A stretch of DNA of 64,000 bases. Source: Mycolicibacterium phocaicum. Lineage in GTDB: Bacteria > Actinomycetota > Actinomycetes > Mycobacteriales > Mycobacteriaceae. The notes under the pieces are model-generated. The model saw only the letters and a program-made list of their open reading frames with translations. It was not told where the DNA came from and did not search any database. A program made the position numbers and the translations under genes. Where the stretch lies: the NCBI RefSeq assembly GCF_010731115.1, contig NZ_AP022616.1, positions 4,030,001-4,094,000 on the forward strand. The letters are read 5' to 3'. Shown here one piece after another: positions 34,495-44,255 of this stretch (the stretch's first letter is position 1; each line of letters starts with the position of its first letter).

Positions 34495-35970
34495 CTACGG
34501 CGCGGGCGCCGGCACCACCGGTCCGGGCGGCGCACCCCCACCCACGGGCCCGGCCGGCGGCGGCGCGGGCGCCTCCTCGAGCGGCGGGCCGTCGAGCGGC
34601 GCACCCGCCCCGGGCGGCGGTGCGGGAGCCGGCGGCGGGCCGTTGAGGAACGTGTTGCCCTGCTGCTGTTGCGGAGTGCCGGGCGTGCTGCCGTTGGCGT
34701 TCTGGTTCGACGTGTCGGTCTGCCCCGGCATGTGCTGGTTGCCCTGTGGCGACTGCGAGGTCTGCTGGCTCCGCTGGTTCTGTCCCGACTGGCTCGACTG
34801 ACCGGACTGCGAACCCTGCGACGACGACGATGACGACGAAGACGAGCCCTGTGACGACGTGTCCACCGGCGGCTCGACGACCGGGATGGGCGGCAGATTC
34901 AGCCGTTCCTCCGGGATGGCCGGCGGCGCGACGGGCGACTGCCCGTTGATCAGCAGCGGGCCCTTGGCGCTGTTGACCAGCGTCGACCAGCCGCCGTTGC
35001 CGAGCGAGGAACCGATGCTGCACGACACCTGCCGGCTGCCGGCGGTCCAGCTGGGCAGCGCGATGGAGCTGTAGATCAGCGTCAGCGTGGTGGCGCGCAG
35101 CTGCACCGGGGCCAGGTACTCGTCGGTGGCCCTGGTGCAGTTGTCCTTGATGTACGCCAGCTGGTCGGGTTCGGCAGGCATGACGTCGTGGTACTTGTCG
35201 GCCAGGTTCACCGCGCCGGTGACCTCCATGGCGTGCGGCGCCGAGCAGTCGACCGGGATGTCGATGGGCTGGTTGGTCGCCGGGTCGATGCCGAGGCAGG
35301 TGCCGGCCGGCCACACCTTGGACTGGTCGACGTCCGCGACCTTTCCCTTGTAGGCCAGCTGCTGGCTGTTCGGGCCGAGCAGCTGCAGGCCACACAGCAT
35401 GCGGCGCTGCCCCTTGGTCTTCCAGGCCTTGTCGCCCGACCAGACCAGGCTCACCGCGAACTTGCCGTTCGGATCGAAGCGCGGGCCGAGGTAGTCGCGC
35501 GCCGCGTTCTGGCACTGCTCCTGGCTGATCTGCTTGATCCGGGCGTCCGACGGCGGCGCGGCGTCGGGGCCGTATTCACTGCCCGGGAACGTCCGCATGT
35601 CCAGCGACTCGGCGACCTCGAAGCGGTGTTCGTTCTTGCAGTCGACGATCTCGACGGCGTCCGGCGAGCGATCCGGCCAGTTGAGGCACTCGCCGGGCTT
35701 GGCGTGGTCGAGGGTGTCACTCACGCGGCCCGCGTTGACGCGGCCGGTGTTGAAGCCGAGCCCGGTCGGGCCCAGCGAGCCGTCCGGGATGACGGTGAGG
35801 ACACCGGCGATGAGCAGTCCGCCGAGCGCGGTGAGGACGAGCGCGCGCTGCGTCCCGGTGGCATGCATGCCGTGCATGCGCTGCCGCCAGGTGGTCGTCG
35901 TCTTCGGCGCGTCTGCGGGCGTGTCCAGGCCCTGTTCGACTGCCGGGGGTGCGTCCAACATCGGTTCCAT
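34495..35970 (-). CDS. Septum-formation-family membrane protein (Rv3835 type)
   Basis: About 491 residues: a short cytoplasmic N-terminus, one membrane helix (GTQRALVLTALGGLLIAGVL), then an extracellular part with paired cysteines (GECLNWPD, IVDCKNEH, GTCLGID, PVDCSAPHA) typical of the Septum_form domain. A long low-complexity tail follows: Ser/Gln stretch, then Pro/Ala/Gly. The ATG at 35970 is chosen; the frame opens further up inside the divergent serS leader. In M. tuberculosis Rv3835 lies next to serS as here. Confidence 0.82.
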   Translation of the reverse strand: MEPMLDAPPAVEQGLDTPADAPKTTTTWRQRMHGMHATGTQRALVLTALGGLLIAGVLTVIPDGSLGPTGLGFNTGRVNAGRVSDTLDHAKPGECLNWPDRSPDAVEIVDCKNEHRFEVAESLDMRTFPGSEYGPDAAPPSDARIKQISQEQCQNAARDYLGPRFDPNGKFAVSLVWSGDKAWKTKGQRRMLCGLQLLGPNSQQLAYKGKVADVDQSKVWPAGTCLGIDPATNQPIDIPVDCSAPHAMEVTGAVNLADKYHDVMPAEPDQLAYIKDNCTRATDEYLAPVQLRATTLTLIYSSIALPSWTAGSRQVSCSIGSSLGNGGWSTLVNSAKGPLLINGQSPVAPPAIPEERLNLPPIPVVEPPVDTSSQGSSSSSSSSSQGSQSGQSSQSGQNQRSQQTSQSPQGNQHMPGQTDTSNQNANGSTPGTPQQQQGNTFLNGPPPAPAPPPGAGAPLDGPPLEEAPAPPPAGPVGGGAPPGPVVPAPAP

Positions 35971-36092
35971 TGTGACAGCCGCCGTAGGAGCTGTGACAAG
36001 AGTTGCAGTTGTACCGTTATGTGGTTGTGGCCGGGCCCCGCTACGGGCCCTCGACATTCCACGGTCCCGGCGAGAAAAGTAGTCTGACGCCC

Positions 36093-37349
36093 GTGATCGA
36101 CCTCAAGTTGCTCCGCGAAGATCCGGACCGGGTACGGGCATCGCAACGGTCCCGTGGCGAAGACCCGGCCCTTGTCGATGCGTTGCTCGACGCTGACGCG
36201 GCCCGGCGGGCCGCCATCGCCGAGGCCGACACCGCCCGGGCCAACCAGAAGGCGGCGAGCAAGCTCGTCGGCGCGGCCTCGCCGGAGGAGCGGCCCGCAC
36301 TGCTGGAGAAGGCCAAGGAACTGTCCGAGGCGGTCAAGTCCGCCGAAGCTCGTGCGGGCACGGCCGAAGAGAGGTTCACCGCCGCGCACATGGCGATCGG
36401 CAACGTCATCATCGACGGCGTGCCCGCCGGTGGCGAGAGTGATTTCGAGGTGCTCGATGTGATCGGCACACCGACCACCATCGAGGCTCCGAAGGACCAC
36501 CTGGAACTCGGCGAGGCGCTGGGCCTGCTCGACATGGAGCGCGGCGCCAAGGTGTCGGGCTCGCGGTTCTACTTCCTGACGGGCCAGGGCGCCCTGCTGC
36601 AGCTCGGCCTGCTCCAGCTGGCCGTACGGCTGGCCACCGAGAACGGGTTCACGCTGATGATCCCGCCGGTGCTCGTGCGCCCGGAAGTCATGCGCGGCAC
36701 CGGATTCCTGGGTGCGCACGCCGACGAGATCTACCGCCTCGAGGCCGATGATCTGTACCTCGTCGGAACGTCGGAGGTGCCGCTGGCCGGCTACCACTCC
36801 GACGAAATCCTGGACCTGTCCGAAGGCCCGCTGCGGTACGCCGGCTGGTCGTCGTGCTTCCGCCGCGAAGCCGGCAGCTACGGCAAGGACACCCGCGGCA
36901 TCATCCGGGTGCACCAGTTCGACAAGGTCGAGGCCTTCATCTACTGCAAGCCCGAGGACGCCGAGGTCGAGCACCAGAAGCTGCTCTCCTGGCAGCGTCA
37001 GATGCTCGCCATGATCGAGGTGCCCTACCGCGTGATCGACGTCGCCGCAGGCGATCTCGGTTCGTCGGCGGCCCGCAAGTACGACTGCGAGGCCTGGGTG
37101 CCGACGCAGCAGGCGTACCGCGAGCTGACGTCGACCTCCAACTGCACGACGTTCCAGGCCCGGCGCCTCTCGACCCGCTACCGCGACGAGAACGGCAAGC
37201 CGCAGACGGCGGCGACCCTCAACGGCACGCTCGCCACGACCCGCTGGCTGGTCGCGATCCTGGAGAACCACCAGCAGCCCGACGGCAGCGTCCGGGTACC
37301 CGACGCACTCGTGCCGTACGTCGGCACCTCGGTGTTACAGCCCAAGTAG
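36093..37349 (+). CDS. serS: Seryl-tRNA synthetase
   Basis: A 418-residue class II synthetase. The N-terminal coiled-coil arm that contacts tRNA runs from about residue 30 to 100 ([16 protein letters not shown] onward). Motif 2 is [17 protein letters not shown] and motif 3 [18 protein letters not shown]. The GTG at 36093 gives the normal length and [11 protein letters not shown] start; the frame is open for 30 codons upstream. Essential. Confidence 0.97.
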   Translation: MIDLKLLREDPDRVRASQRSRGEDPALVDALLDADAARRAAIAEADTARANQKAASKLVGAASPEERPALLEKAKELSEAVKSAEARAGTAEERFTAAHMAIGNVIIDGVPAGGESDFEVLDVIGTPTTIEAPKDHLELGEALGLLDMERGAKVSGSRFYFLTGQGALLQLGLLQLAVRLATENGFTLMIPPVLVRPEVMRGTGFLGAHADEIYRLEADDLYLVGTSEVPLAGYHSDEILDLSEGPLRYAGWSSCFRREAGSYGKDTRGIIRVHQFDKVEAFIYCKPEDAEVEHQKLLSWQRQMLAMIEVPYRVIDVAAGDLGSSAARKYDCEAWVPTQQAYRELTSTSNCTTFQARRLSTRYRDENGKPQTAATLNGTLATTRWLVAILENHQQPDGSVRVPDALVPYVGTSVLQPK

Positions 37350-37368
37350 GAACCACGTCGGCGGGGGC

Positions 37369-40300
37369 ATGACGGTGGCACAACCGGTGCGGGTGACGGT
37401 GCTCGGTCCGGTGCGCGCATGGGTCGGTGACGATCCGGTGGACCTGGGCGCGCGCATGCAGCGGGCGCTGCTGGCCCGGTTGGTGGCCGCGCGCGGGCAC
37501 ACGGTGTCCGTCGACCGGCTCATCCACGATCTGTGGGAAGGCGAACCGCCGCCCAAGGCGCTGTCCGCGCTGCAGGTCTACGTCTCGCATCTGCGCCGCG
37601 TGCTCGAACCCGGCCGGCAGCGCCGGGCGCCGGCCCGCATCCTGGTCAGCGCCGCGCCCGGATACTGCCTGCGGCTGCCGGACGACGCCGTCGACTCCTG
37701 GTACTTCGAAGCGAAAGTGGCTGCGGCGCAGGATGAATCAGATCCGTTGCGGCGTGCGCAGTTGCTCGACGGCGCGCTCGCCGGCTGGGCCGGCGAGCCG
37801 TTCGCGGGAGCCGGTGACGCCTTGTGGGCGGTGCCGGAGGTCTCGCGGCTGACCGAACTCCGGTTGGCCGCGGTGGAAAGTCACGCCGCCGCGCACGTCG
37901 AGCTCGGGCGCTACGGCACCGCCGTCGCGGCGCTGGAAGGACACGTCGCCGCGCATCCGGGGCGGGAAGGCGCGGCCGCGGTCCTGGCGACCGCGCTCTA
38001 CCGCACGGGCCGGCAGGCCGACGCGCTCGAGGTGCTCCGCCGCACTCGCGAGCACCTGATCGACGAGTTGGGGCTGGAGCCGGGCCGCGCCCTGCGCGAT
38101 CTCGAGCGCGACATCCTGCGTCAGGCCGACCATCTGGAACCGTCACGGCCCGTGCCGCTCCCGTCGACCGCGGTCCCGGACGCCGCGCCGCGCGAGCGCA
38201 CCGGGCAGGCGGCATACGGCCGCGCCGAGGAGCTCGCGACCATCGACGCCGTGGCGCGCCGCGTCGCCGCCGGCGCCAGTGCGGTGCTGTGGGTCGGCGG
38301 TGAGGCGGGCTCCGGCAAGACCACACTGGCGGCGACCGCCGCGGCCCGGCTGCGCGCGGCCGGCTGGCGGACCGTGCACGGCCGGTGCCAGGAAGTCCAC
38401 GGCGCGCCGGCGGGGTGGGCGTGGACCGAGGTGCTCCGCGAGCTGGTCGATGCGACGGATCAGGACCGGCAGGCGCTGGCCCCGCTGCTGCACGACGACG
38501 CCGCCACCGACCAGGGCACGTTCTGGCTGGGGCAGGCGGTCGCCGATGCGTTGAACGCCGTCGCCGACCGGCAGCCCCTTGCGGTCATCCTCGACGACCT
38601 GCACCGCACCGACGGCCTCACGCTGGAGCTGCTGCGCCTCGTCGCCGACCGGATTCAGGACCGTCGCGTGCTGGTCATCGCGACTTACCGCCCGTCGGAG
38701 GATCGCGGCGAACTCGAGGTGGCGCGGGCCGCGCTGACGGTCCACACGTCAGCGCACCTGATCCTGGGCGGCCTGGACGCGGCGGCCACCGCCGCCGTCG
38801 CCGCCGACTGCGGCCTGACGACCAGCGGCGAGGCGCTGCGCCTGCTGCGCGAACGGACCGGCGGCAACCCGCTGTTCGTGCGGGAACTGGCCCGGCTGAT
38901 GGCCGCCGAGGGGCCCGACGCGGTGTGGGCTTCGGTGCCGGTGGGCGTGCGTGACGTGCTGCGGCGCCGGCTGGCCCGGTTGCCCGGTCCCACGGTGACC
39001 GCGCTGCGCCAGGCCGCGGTGCTGGGCCGCGACATCGACGTCGACCTGCTGGCCGAGCTGGGCCGCAGTGACCCCGACGATCTGCTCGACGCCCTGGAAC
39101 CGGCCGTGCTGCTGGGCCTGCTCGACGAGCCGACGCCCGGCCGGCTGCAGTTCGCGCACGGTCTGGTCCGCGACACCCTGTACGAGGACACCTCGAAACT
39201 GCGCCGGTCCCGGTTGCATGCCGCGGCGCTGGAGCTGCTGCGCGCACCGGGCCGCTCGGTCGACCCGGCTGCGCTGGCCCACCACGCCGTCGCCTCCGCG
39301 ACCGCGGAAACCGCTTCGGCGGCAGCCGATTTCGCCACCACCGCGGCTCGCGACGCGAGTTCGGTCGGGGCCCATGCCGAAGCCGCCCGGCAGTGGCGGG
39401 CCGCGGTCCAGATGCTCGAACTGGCCGCCAGCCGGCAGCTGGCGCCGAGCGTGGCGATGCTGGATCAGGACATCGAGGTTCGCTGCGGCCTGATCGCCGC
39501 GCTCGCGCAGTCCGGCGACGCCGTCACCGCGCGCAGTGAGATGAAATGCGCGCTGCAGCTGGTGTCGGGCCGGTCGCGCGATGACCTGGTGGTGCGCATC
39601 CTCACCGCGTGGGACACCCCGCTGGTGTGGCGTGACCGCGAGTACGACGAATCCGACGGCCAGATGATCGGGCTGCTGCGGCACGTGCTGGCCGGCGACG
39701 TTTCCGCGGCGGACCGGATCCGGCTGCTCAAGGCGCTCTACGTGGAACTCGAGGGCAACGACCCGGACGGCGCGCTGGCTGCCAGCACCGAGATGCTCGC
39801 GCTGGCGCGTCAGGTGTACGCCGACGATCCCGGGGCGGGCCGCCTGTTGTGCACCGCGCTCAACGTGCACGCGTTCTGCGCCCTCGGACCGGACCTCGAC
39901 GCCGAGCGCGACGCGCTCGCCGCCGAACTGCTGCAGGCCGCCGAAGCCGCCGAACAGGCCGACTATCAGGCGGTGGCGCACTGGTTGCTGTCGCTGGCCG
40001 CCGGCAACCGCTCCGACCTGGCGACGGCGAAGCGCCACGTCGATCTCGCGGTGGCGCGCGCGAGCACGGGCCAGCTGGTCCACCTGCTCGGCGTGCTCGG
40101 CCTGTTCCAGGCCCGGATGTACCTGCTCGCCGGCCGGCTCGACGAGGCGGTGAGCGCATACACCGACCTGGCCGCGCGGATGGCCGAGAACGGCGCCGCC
40201 AATGGCGCGAAGCTGGCGATGGTCGGCCGGGTGACGGGTGAGTTCTGCCTCGGCGACCTGGGCACGCTGGCCGACGAGCTGGTGTTCTTCTACCGCGAGA

Positions 40301-40677
40301 TTTCGGTCGCCGCGTTGGACGCGGCGGTGCTGGCTCTGTTCGCCCGGGGCCGCGAGGCCGAGGCCCGGGCGCTGTGGCCGGACCGCAAACCGATCGAGCG
40401 GGCCTATTTCTGGGTGCCGTTCACGGTGTTGCGGGTCAATGCCGCCGTGGCGATGGGTGACCTCGACGAGGTGCGGGCCCGCGCTGCCGAACTCGAGCGC
40501 TACTCCGGCAGCATCGCCGGGCTCGGGGTCGACGGGCTGATGGTCGGCCCCGTCGACGACGCGCTGGCCGCGGCCGCCGAGGCGCTGGACCGTCCTGACG
40601 ACGCCCGCCGGTACCGCAAGGCCGCCGAGACGCTGCGGGCGCGGCTCGCGGCCGAGGCCCGCAGCTTCATCGATTAG
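37369..40677 (+). CDS. AfsR/SARP-type transcriptional regulator with BTAD and ATPase domains
   Basis: A 1102-residue regulator. An OmpR-type winged helix (residues ~8-95) and a BTAD domain (~100-250) form the SARP module. An AAA-type ATPase follows, with Walker A GEAGSGKT at 311-318 and Walker B LAVILDDLH. The C-terminal ~450 residues are helical repeats like TPRs. In Streptomyces such proteins switch on secondary metabolism. The start is 19 bases after serS, so it could be partly co-transcribed. It has no visible link to the lanthipeptide island 22 kb away. I cannot name its targets. Confidence 0.85.
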   Translation: MTVAQPVRVTVLGPVRAWVGDDPVDLGARMQRALLARLVAARGHTVSVDRLIHDLWEGEPPPKALSALQVYVSHLRRVLEPGRQRRAPARILVSAAPGYCLRLPDDAVDSWYFEAKVAAAQDESDPLRRAQLLDGALAGWAGEPFAGAGDALWAVPEVSRLTELRLAAVESHAAAHVELGRYGTAVAALEGHVAAHPGREGAAAVLATALYRTGRQADALEVLRRTREHLIDELGLEPGRALRDLERDILRQADHLEPSRPVPLPSTAVPDAAPRERTGQAAYGRAEELATIDAVARRVAAGASAVLWVGGEAGSGKTTLAATAAARLRAAGWRTVHGRCQEVHGAPAGWAWTEVLRELVDATDQDRQALAPLLHDDAATDQGTFWLGQAVADALNAVADRQPLAVILDDLHRTDGLTLELLRLVADRIQDRRVLVIATYRPSEDRGELEVARAALTVHTSAHLILGGLDAAATAAVAADCGLTTSGEALRLLRERTGGNPLFVRELARLMAAEGPDAVWASVPVGVRDVLRRRLARLPGPTVTALRQAAVLGRDIDVDLLAELGRSDPDDLLDALEPAVLLGLLDEPTPGRLQFAHGLVRDTLYEDTSKLRRSRLHAAALELLRAPGRSVDPAALAHHAVASATAETASAAADFATTAARDASSVGAHAEAARQWRAAVQMLELAASRQLAPSVAMLDQDIEVRCGLIAALAQSGDAVTARSEMKCALQLVSGRSRDDLVVRILTAWDTPLVWRDREYDESDGQMIGLLRHVLAGDVSAADRIRLLKALYVELEGNDPDGALAASTEMLALARQVYADDPGAGRLLCTALNVHAFCALGPDLDAERDALAAELLQAAEAAEQADYQAVAHWLLSLAAGNRSDLATAKRHVDLAVARASTGQLVHLLGVLGLFQARMYLLAGRLDEAVSAYTDLAARMAENGAANGAKLAMVGRVTGEFCLGDLGTLADELVFFYREISVAALDAAVLALFARGREAEARALWPDRKPIERAYFWVPFTVLRVNAAVAMGDLDEVRARAAELERYSGSIAGLGVDGLMVGPVDDALAAAAEALDRPDDARRYRKAAETLRARLAAEARSFID

Positions 40678-41399
40678 CCGGCCAGGGCCTCGAGCCGGCT
40701 CTCCGCGAGGTCGCCGAAGACGGTGCGCATCACGCGCCGATGCCGGAACATCAGCACCGCGAGGAACGCGCGCAGCCCGATGCTCAACTTGCCCGCCATC
40801 GAGGCGCGCTCGTCGTCCGTCATCACCGCGAGCGAGCGCGGGCCGTCGAACGACATCCGGCTGCCGGCGCGGGCGGCCGCCTCCACGTCCTCCCAGTCGT
40901 CAACCGACACGTGCTCGGTGATCAGGGGGAACAGATCGAGTTCCTCGTCGTTGATGTGCTCGGTCAGCAGCGCGGTGAGTTCGGCCAGTTCGAACGCCAT
41001 CAGGAACGCGACCTTGCGGTCGCCGTTGGACAGCCGGAACGCCGCGGCGCGGGCCCGCAGCTGATCCAGGCGCGGGTCGAGCGCCGCGTGGTCGTCGGTG
41101 AGTTCGCTCAGATCGAGGTGAGCGCCGACGCTGGCCTGGATGACCGGCCACAGCACGGTGTCCTCGGTGCTGTGGTGGTGATGGATCGAGTCGCACAGCA
41201 GCTCGATGTACTGCGAGATGGCGCGCGCCCGGGCGGGCGTGCAGATGACGTCGCGGTCGCGCACGGCCTTGGCGAGCTCGGTGAGCCGGACCAGGTCGAC
41301 GAGCATGGCGCGGTGCGCCAGCGTGATGCCCAGGAGGTCGGGCTCGGGTTCGCCAGGCCGGCGGGGTGCGACGGTGACGGGGTGGACGGAGGTGGGCAC
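40674..41399 (-). CDS. Hemerythrin-like protein
   Basis: A 241-residue protein with a hemerythrin HHE four-helix domain: LAHRAML, HHHHSTEDTVLWP, DDHAALD and EHINDEELDLFP supply His/Glu/Asp ligands for a di-iron site. Relatives sense or handle oxygen, NO or iron. The C-terminal part (RAFLAVLMFRHRRVMRTVFG) is extra. GTG start. Convergent with the regulator; their stops overlap by four bases. Confidence 0.85.
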   Translation of the reverse strand: MPTSVHPVTVAPRRPGEPEPDLLGITLAHRAMLVDLVRLTELAKAVRDRDVICTPARARAISQYIELLCDSIHHHHSTEDTVLWPVIQASVGAHLDLSELTDDHAALDPRLDQLRARAAAFRLSNGDRKVAFLMAFELAELTALLTEHINDEELDLFPLITEHVSVDDWEDVEAAARAGSRMSFDGPRSLAVMTDDERASMAGKLSIGLRAFLAVLMFRHRRVMRTVFGDLAESRLEALAG

Positions 41400-41504
41400 G
41401 GCAGACTCCTCGTGATCGGTTGTGCACAGCCTGGTGCCCGTGACTTAAGCGCGACTTGGTTGTGGCTTGTCGGTGCTGGTCACGACCGCAGTAGGGTGGC
41501 AGCC

Positions 41505-42314
41505 ATGATCGATCTCGACCTCGACGACATGCGTGGCTGGTTCGGCTTCGGAGTGGCGGGCAACTTCGCCGGGCACCTCGAACAGGCCGGGGAGGCAGTC
41601 GATTTCGTCAACGTCCGGTCCGAGGGCGGGGCGCCGAAGGGCATCTTTCCCTGGTACGCGCCGGGCAGCGACACGTTCCTCGGCGAGTTCCCGCTGTCGA
41701 CCGACGCGGTGATCCTGCCGGTGAGTGACACCCCGCTGAACCTGCAGATCGAGCCCGAGGTCGGGCTGGCGTGCGAGGTGTCGTGGTTGGGCGACCGGGT
41801 TGTCGGGCTGCGGCCGTTCGCGCTGGGCGCGTTCAACGACTGCTCGATCCGCCGGCCGAACGCACCGAAGATCAGCCACAAGAAGAACTGGGGTCCGGCC
41901 TCCAAGGGGGTGGCCCCGCGGTTCTTCGCGATCGACGACCTGAGCCCCGACGGACCGACGTCGTCGCTGCGGCTGGCGAGCTTCCTCGACGATGGCAGCG
42001 GTGTCGAGCAGGCGTACGGCCAGGACAGCCCGCTGCTGGGCTACTCGTACTACGGGACGCAGCTGCTGGACTGGATCGTCGACCGGCTGGCGAACCAGAA
42101 GGGTTCGGACGACACACCTTTGGAGGATGTCGGCGCCCTGATGGTGGCCGCGGGGCACCCGGCGCACCTGCTCGTCGGCATCGGCGCGACGCGCTACACC
42201 GAGCTGGGGGAGTCCACCTACCTCAAGCCGGGCGACCGGGCCATCGTGCGCGTGTACGACACCGCGTCCGACGATGTCTCGGAGCTGCGGCAGACGGTGC
42301 GCGCGGCGGGTTAG
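41505..42314 (+). CDS. DUF5718-type (FAH-related) hypothetical protein
   Basis: A 269-residue soluble protein. Start MIDLDLDDMRGWFGFGVAGN, a central GACEVSWLG-like beta segment and GIGATRYTELGESTYLKPGD resemble the fumarylacetoacetate-hydrolase-related DUF5718 family. I do not see a complete hydrolase metal site, so no reaction is assigned. ATG at 41505. It is convergent with the next gene by a four-base overlap. Confidence 0.65.
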   Translation: MIDLDLDDMRGWFGFGVAGNFAGHLEQAGEAVDFVNVRSEGGAPKGIFPWYAPGSDTFLGEFPLSTDAVILPVSDTPLNLQIEPEVGLACEVSWLGDRVVGLRPFALGAFNDCSIRRPNAPKISHKKNWGPASKGVAPRFFAIDDLSPDGPTSSLRLASFLDDGSGVEQAYGQDSPLLGYSYYGTQLLDWIVDRLANQKGSDDTPLEDVGALMVAAGHPAHLLVGIGATRYTELGESTYLKPGDRAIVRVYDTASDDVSELRQTVRAAG

Positions 42315-42670
42315 CGCCGCTCGCTCAGCAGCTGTTCGAGGGTGGCCAGAAACTCCTTGGGCCGCAACGGGGTACATGCCGGCGCCGGCGTGGTGCCGAC
42401 GACGTCGAGCGTCACCAGCGTCGACTTGATGGGCCGCCAGATGTCCAGTGGCAGCCAGCGGCGCGGGTCGGTGCCACCCCAGATCAGGAACCGGTCCATG
42501 ATGAAGCCGAGCGACTCGGCCTTGTAGCCGCGGACCGCGCCGAGCGGGATGATCTTCGACGTGCCCGACGGAAAGTGATAGCGGCGCAACGTGATCGCCT
42601 GCCGGTCCAGGAAGATCTGGCCGTCGTCGTAGTGCGCGTCCGAGCGAGCGCCGGACTGGGCGCTCGTCAC
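42311..42670 (-). CDS. Conserved hypothetical protein coupled to the Rieske gene
   Basis: A 119-residue basic soluble protein beginning at a GTG that overlaps the Rieske-gene stop (GTGA). Segments DGQIFLDRQAITLRRYHFPSG and IWGGTDPRRWLPLDIWRP look like a beta-rich PH-like fold but I do not place it. Tight coupling suggests it works with the Rieske/MBL protein. The longer frame up to 43537 runs antisense-free over that gene in another phase and is a shadow. Confidence 0.68.
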   Translation of the reverse strand: MTSAQSGARSDAHYDDGQIFLDRQAITLRRYHFPSGTSKIIPLGAVRGYKAESLGFIMDRFLIWGGTDPRRWLPLDIWRPIKSTLVTLDVVGTTPAPACTPLRPKEFLATLEQLLSERR

Positions 42671-44217
42671 CGCTTGGCGCTCCGCAGCTCGTGACCCTTG
42701 GAGGTCAGGCAGCGGCCGTTGTCCAGGTTCCACTGCCAGCCGTGCAGGTTGCACGTCAGCGTGTTGCCCTCGACGATCCCGAACTTCGACAGGTCGGCCT
42801 TCAGGTGCGGGCACCGGCGCTGAATCTCGTAGCCGCCCAACTCGATCGACGCCGAGGTGTCGTGCGCCTCGGCGAACCAGCCGTCGGCGTACGCGATGCG
42901 CTCGTCGGTCAGGCACTTGAAGAACGTGTACAGGTACTCGTTGTAGCCCCCGACCCGCCAGGCCTGGAAGCGGGTGGACAGGAAGATGGTGTTGACCCAG
43001 TCCGGCTCGTCGTCGCGTAGTACGGTGCGCACCAGTTCGGGTGCGATCCCGAAGCCGTAGCGGAATTTCTCGTCCGGAATGGCCTCCCGCACAGCGCGTT
43101 TCGGGAAGTCCAGCACCACGGTCTCGGTACCGATGCGGAGCTCCACGGGATAACCGATGCCGTCGCAGATCTGGTCGCTCTGCACCATGATCGGCTCGAA
43201 CTTGGCGCGCAGCGGCTCCAGCAGCGAATCGCCGGAAGCCGGTGCCCACGAGGCCTTTTCGGCGGCGAGCACGGACGCCATGCGCTGGGCGTAGGCCTCG
43301 ATGTAGGCGGCCTTGCCGGTGGTGAAGATCGCCTCGGCCTCGGCGTCGGGAATCGGATGCACCAGCGAGTCCAGTGCAGGCCCGGTGAACGAGGCCACCG
43401 TGCCGGGGATCATCAGCAGCCCGCCGTCGTGGCCGTGGCTGCGCAGCTGGTCCAGGAACACTGCCTGGTCGGGGAAGATGTTGGCCGGATCGTCGTGATC
43501 GTCGTTGAGCCAACGTAATTCGGCGTCCAGGAAGCATGGCGGGCCGGCCGACGGCACCACCCAGGTCGCACCGACCTGCGCGATGTACTGGCGACAGCGG
43601 TCCATCTGCCGCTGACGTTTCTGGGTGCCGAAGGCCTCCTTGGCCCGGGCCGGCATGTCGTAGACCATGGGGTACCAGATGGCGCCCGAGTACTGCAGCA
43701 TGTGGACGTCGACGTCGCCGAACTCGGTGGCCACCATGTCGAGGTCGATCGGGCGGGCGTCGTTCATGTTGAACGCGACGGTCTCGCCGTCGGACACCAC
43801 GAGGCCCGAGTCGCCGATCGGACCGTCGGCCGGGGCGCGCAGCGCGATGATCATGACGTCGAGGTCGCCCTTGGGCCCGCTGACGCGGTGCTTCACCGAA
43901 TCGGTGGTCTCGAAGAACGTGTGGAAGCCGAGGGCCTCGAGCTCACGACGCAGGTCCGGCACCGGGTAGTCGGGCAGCAGCACCGTCGCGTCCTTGTTGA
44001 CGTGGGCGCGCAGGTGCTCCGGGTCGAAGTGATCCTTGTGCAGGTGGCTGACGTACAGGTAGTCGCAGTCGCCGAGCGCGTCCCAGTCCAATTGGCTGTT
44101 GTCGGGGAACGGGAACCATGACGCGAAGTAGGCAGGGTTCACCCACGGGTCGCACAGAATGCTGCCCGCGGCGGTATCGATCCGGAATCCGGCGTGTCCA
44201 ACGCTTGTGACCTGCAC
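42667..44217 (-). CDS. Metallo-beta-lactamase fold plus Rieske 2Fe-2S protein (Rv3818 type)
   Basis: At 516 residues this matches M. tuberculosis Rv3818. The N-terminal metallo-beta-lactamase-like domain keeps the metal motif HLHKDH (His58, His60, Asp62, His63). The C-terminal Rieske domain has CPH and CNLHGW for a 2Fe-2S cluster. The pairing suggests a redox or sugar-nucleotide hydroxylase such as CMP-Neu5Ac hydroxylase-like proteins, but the substrate is unknown. GTG at 44217 with AAGGGG six bases upstream on the minus strand; the frame opens earlier. Confidence 0.88.
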   Translation of the reverse strand: MQVTSVGHAGFRIDTAAGSILCDPWVNPAYFASWFPFPDNSQLDWDALGDCDYLYVSHLHKDHFDPEHLRAHVNKDATVLLPDYPVPDLRRELEALGFHTFFETTDSVKHRVSGPKGDLDVMIIALRAPADGPIGDSGLVVSDGETVAFNMNDARPIDLDMVATEFGDVDVHMLQYSGAIWYPMVYDMPARAKEAFGTQKRQRQMDRCRQYIAQVGATWVVPSAGPPCFLDAELRWLNDDHDDPANIFPDQAVFLDQLRSHGHDGGLLMIPGTVASFTGPALDSLVHPIPDAEAEAIFTTGKAAYIEAYAQRMASVLAAEKASWAPASGDSLLEPLRAKFEPIMVQSDQICDGIGYPVELRIGTETVVLDFPKRAVREAIPDEKFRYGFGIAPELVRTVLRDDEPDWVNTIFLSTRFQAWRVGGYNEYLYTFFKCLTDERIAYADGWFAEAHDTSASIELGGYEIQRRCPHLKADLSKFGIVEGNTLTCNLHGWQWNLDNGRCLTSKGHELRSAKR

Positions 44218-44255
44218 AAATGCCCCTTTTGGCGGTGGAGAGTTCGCCAGCGAGT

